Positions 12,699-13,187 of a DNA stretch of 13,187 nucleotides are shown here, piece by piece. The DNA comes from JAYVIQ01 sp043770215. GTDB taxonomy: Bacteria > Bacteroidota > Bacteroidia > Cytophagales > JAAEPT01. A model generated the notes under the pieces. That model saw only the letters and a list, made by a program, of their open reading frames with translations, was not told the origin of the DNA and did no database searches. Numbering within the stretch: position 1 is the stretch's first letter; every line of letters begins with the position of its first letter. The translations under genes were made by a program, and so were the position numbers. Where the stretch lies: positions 1 to 13,187 of the forward strand of contig JAYVIQ010000195.1 of NCBI GenBank assembly GCA_043770215.1, read 5' to 3'.

Positions 12699-13187
12699 TT
12701 ATTTTCTTGTGATTAAGATTTTATTTACCGCTATTGTCTCATTTTCGCATACTGCATGTACAAAGTAAACTCCATTTACTAAGTTTAAAGTGCCAAAATC
12801 AAATTCTATATCACCCGCTTGAAAATTCATAGAAGATAATGGAGTTAGTAACAGTTGACCAGCTTCATTTTTAATTTCTATGGTCAATGTTTTAGGCTCT
12901 GCCAGATGTATATTTACTACAGTAGAGCCGTAGTTTATAATAGGGTTAGGGTATGAAGAAATAGAGTTATTGTCTTTTATTTGCTCTCTATTAGATATGT
13001 TTTCTATATTTTGAGCAGAAGAATATAGAGTTGCAAATTCTTTTTCAGCATATTTTTTACCCTCGAAATAATAATAAACAGGTTCACCAGATTCTACCAA
13101 ACCGCTAAAATTAGATTTTGCTGCTTTAGATTCTTCTTGCATTTGGTAATTGCTGGTTCTTAGTGCTCGCCAAGTGGTTTTAGGTGG
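12699..13187 (-). CDS. Secreted protein with T9SS type A C-terminal sorting domain (5' end outside window)
   Basis: The C-terminal 162 codons are visible; the frame remains open to the right edge, so the ATG at 13142 is internal and the true start lies outside. The last ~75 residues form a Por-secretion (T9SS) sorting domain: SSYPNP at its start, a VNIHLAEPKTLTIEI strand, the glycine turn GQLLLTPL, DFGTLNLVNGVYFVH, and the ending NKILITRK. This signal takes the protein across the outer membrane through the type IX system, after which it is released or attached to the surface. Residues before it (a segment with GEPVYYYFEGKKYAEKEF and an acidic/Asn-rich linker) give no recognisable catalytic domain. 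Its function depends on the missing N-terminal part. A strong hairpin lies 12 bases after its stop. Confidence 0.88.
   Translation of the reverse strand, partial: PPKTTWRALRTSNYQMQEESKAAKSNFSGLVESGEPVYYYFEGKKYAEKEFATLYSSAQNIENISNREQIKDNNSISSYPNPIINYGSTVVNIHLAEPKTLTIEIKNEAGQLLLTPLSSMNFQAGDIEFDFGTLNLVNGVYFVHAVCENETIAVNKILITRK

Noticed and set aside
13140..13142. ATG at 13142 as the start of the T9SS protein
   Set aside because: The frame stays open through the right edge and the sequence starting here has no signal peptide, so the gene must begin outside the window.
1..13187. CRISPR arrays, tRNA/rRNA genes, insertion sequences, toxin-antitoxin or defence genes
   Set aside because: I scanned for spaced direct repeats, cloverleaf-like GC-rich segments, transposase motifs and terminal inverted repeats, and found none.

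Overview
The window comes from an AT-rich genome of the phylum Bacteroidota, probably an aquatic flavobacterium or a relative from Cytophagia/Saprospiria. Three things support this. The last gene carries a type IX secretion (T9SS) C-terminal sorting domain. DnaG and RibBA have the divergent forms I associate with this phylum. Promoter-like elements resemble the Bacteroidota -33 TTG / -7 TAnnTTTG type rather than sigma70 boxes, and Shine-Dalgarno sites are weak. I cannot fix the class or genus from sequence alone. I see no tRNA, rRNA, CRISPR array, insertion sequence or prophage.

Left part (1-2370). The start of a YpfJ-type zinc metallopeptidase reads off the left edge on the minus strand. A 402-base non-coding stretch with palindromes follows. 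Next comes a plus-strand group: a membrane fatty acid desaturase, then two tandem, about 80% identical cold shock proteins, closed by a strong intrinsic terminator. This looks like a compact cold-adaptation unit, with membrane fluidity from the desaturase and RNA melting from the Csp proteins.

Middle (2370-4800). A 467-base AT-rich stretch without a gene is followed by two divergent envelope genes: a DUF218 (YdcF/ElyC/SanA-like) membrane protein on the minus strand and a secreted protein with two LysM domains on the plus strand. They share a 77-base promoter region.

Right part (4800-12591). Seven plus-strand genes are packed head to tail with gaps of at most 12 bases or with overlaps: dnaG primase, a TrkA-N (RCK) potassium channel, a GT4 and a membrane GT2 glycosyltransferase, ribBA, a secreted protein of unknown function, and surE. 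They probably form one operon of housekeeping and envelope functions. DnaG has lost three of its four zinc ligands, and the GTP cyclohydrolase II half of RibBA has lost its zinc and catalytic motifs. A 16-bp-stem hairpin then separates surE from a convergent T9SS-exported protein that runs off the right edge.

I find no clear-cut new defence, mobile or biosynthetic system. The best leads are the desaturase-csp-csp module with its structured leader, the two degenerate enzyme domains (DnaG zinc ribbon, RibA half), and the 35-base out-of-frame overlap between ribBA and a signal-peptide gene.
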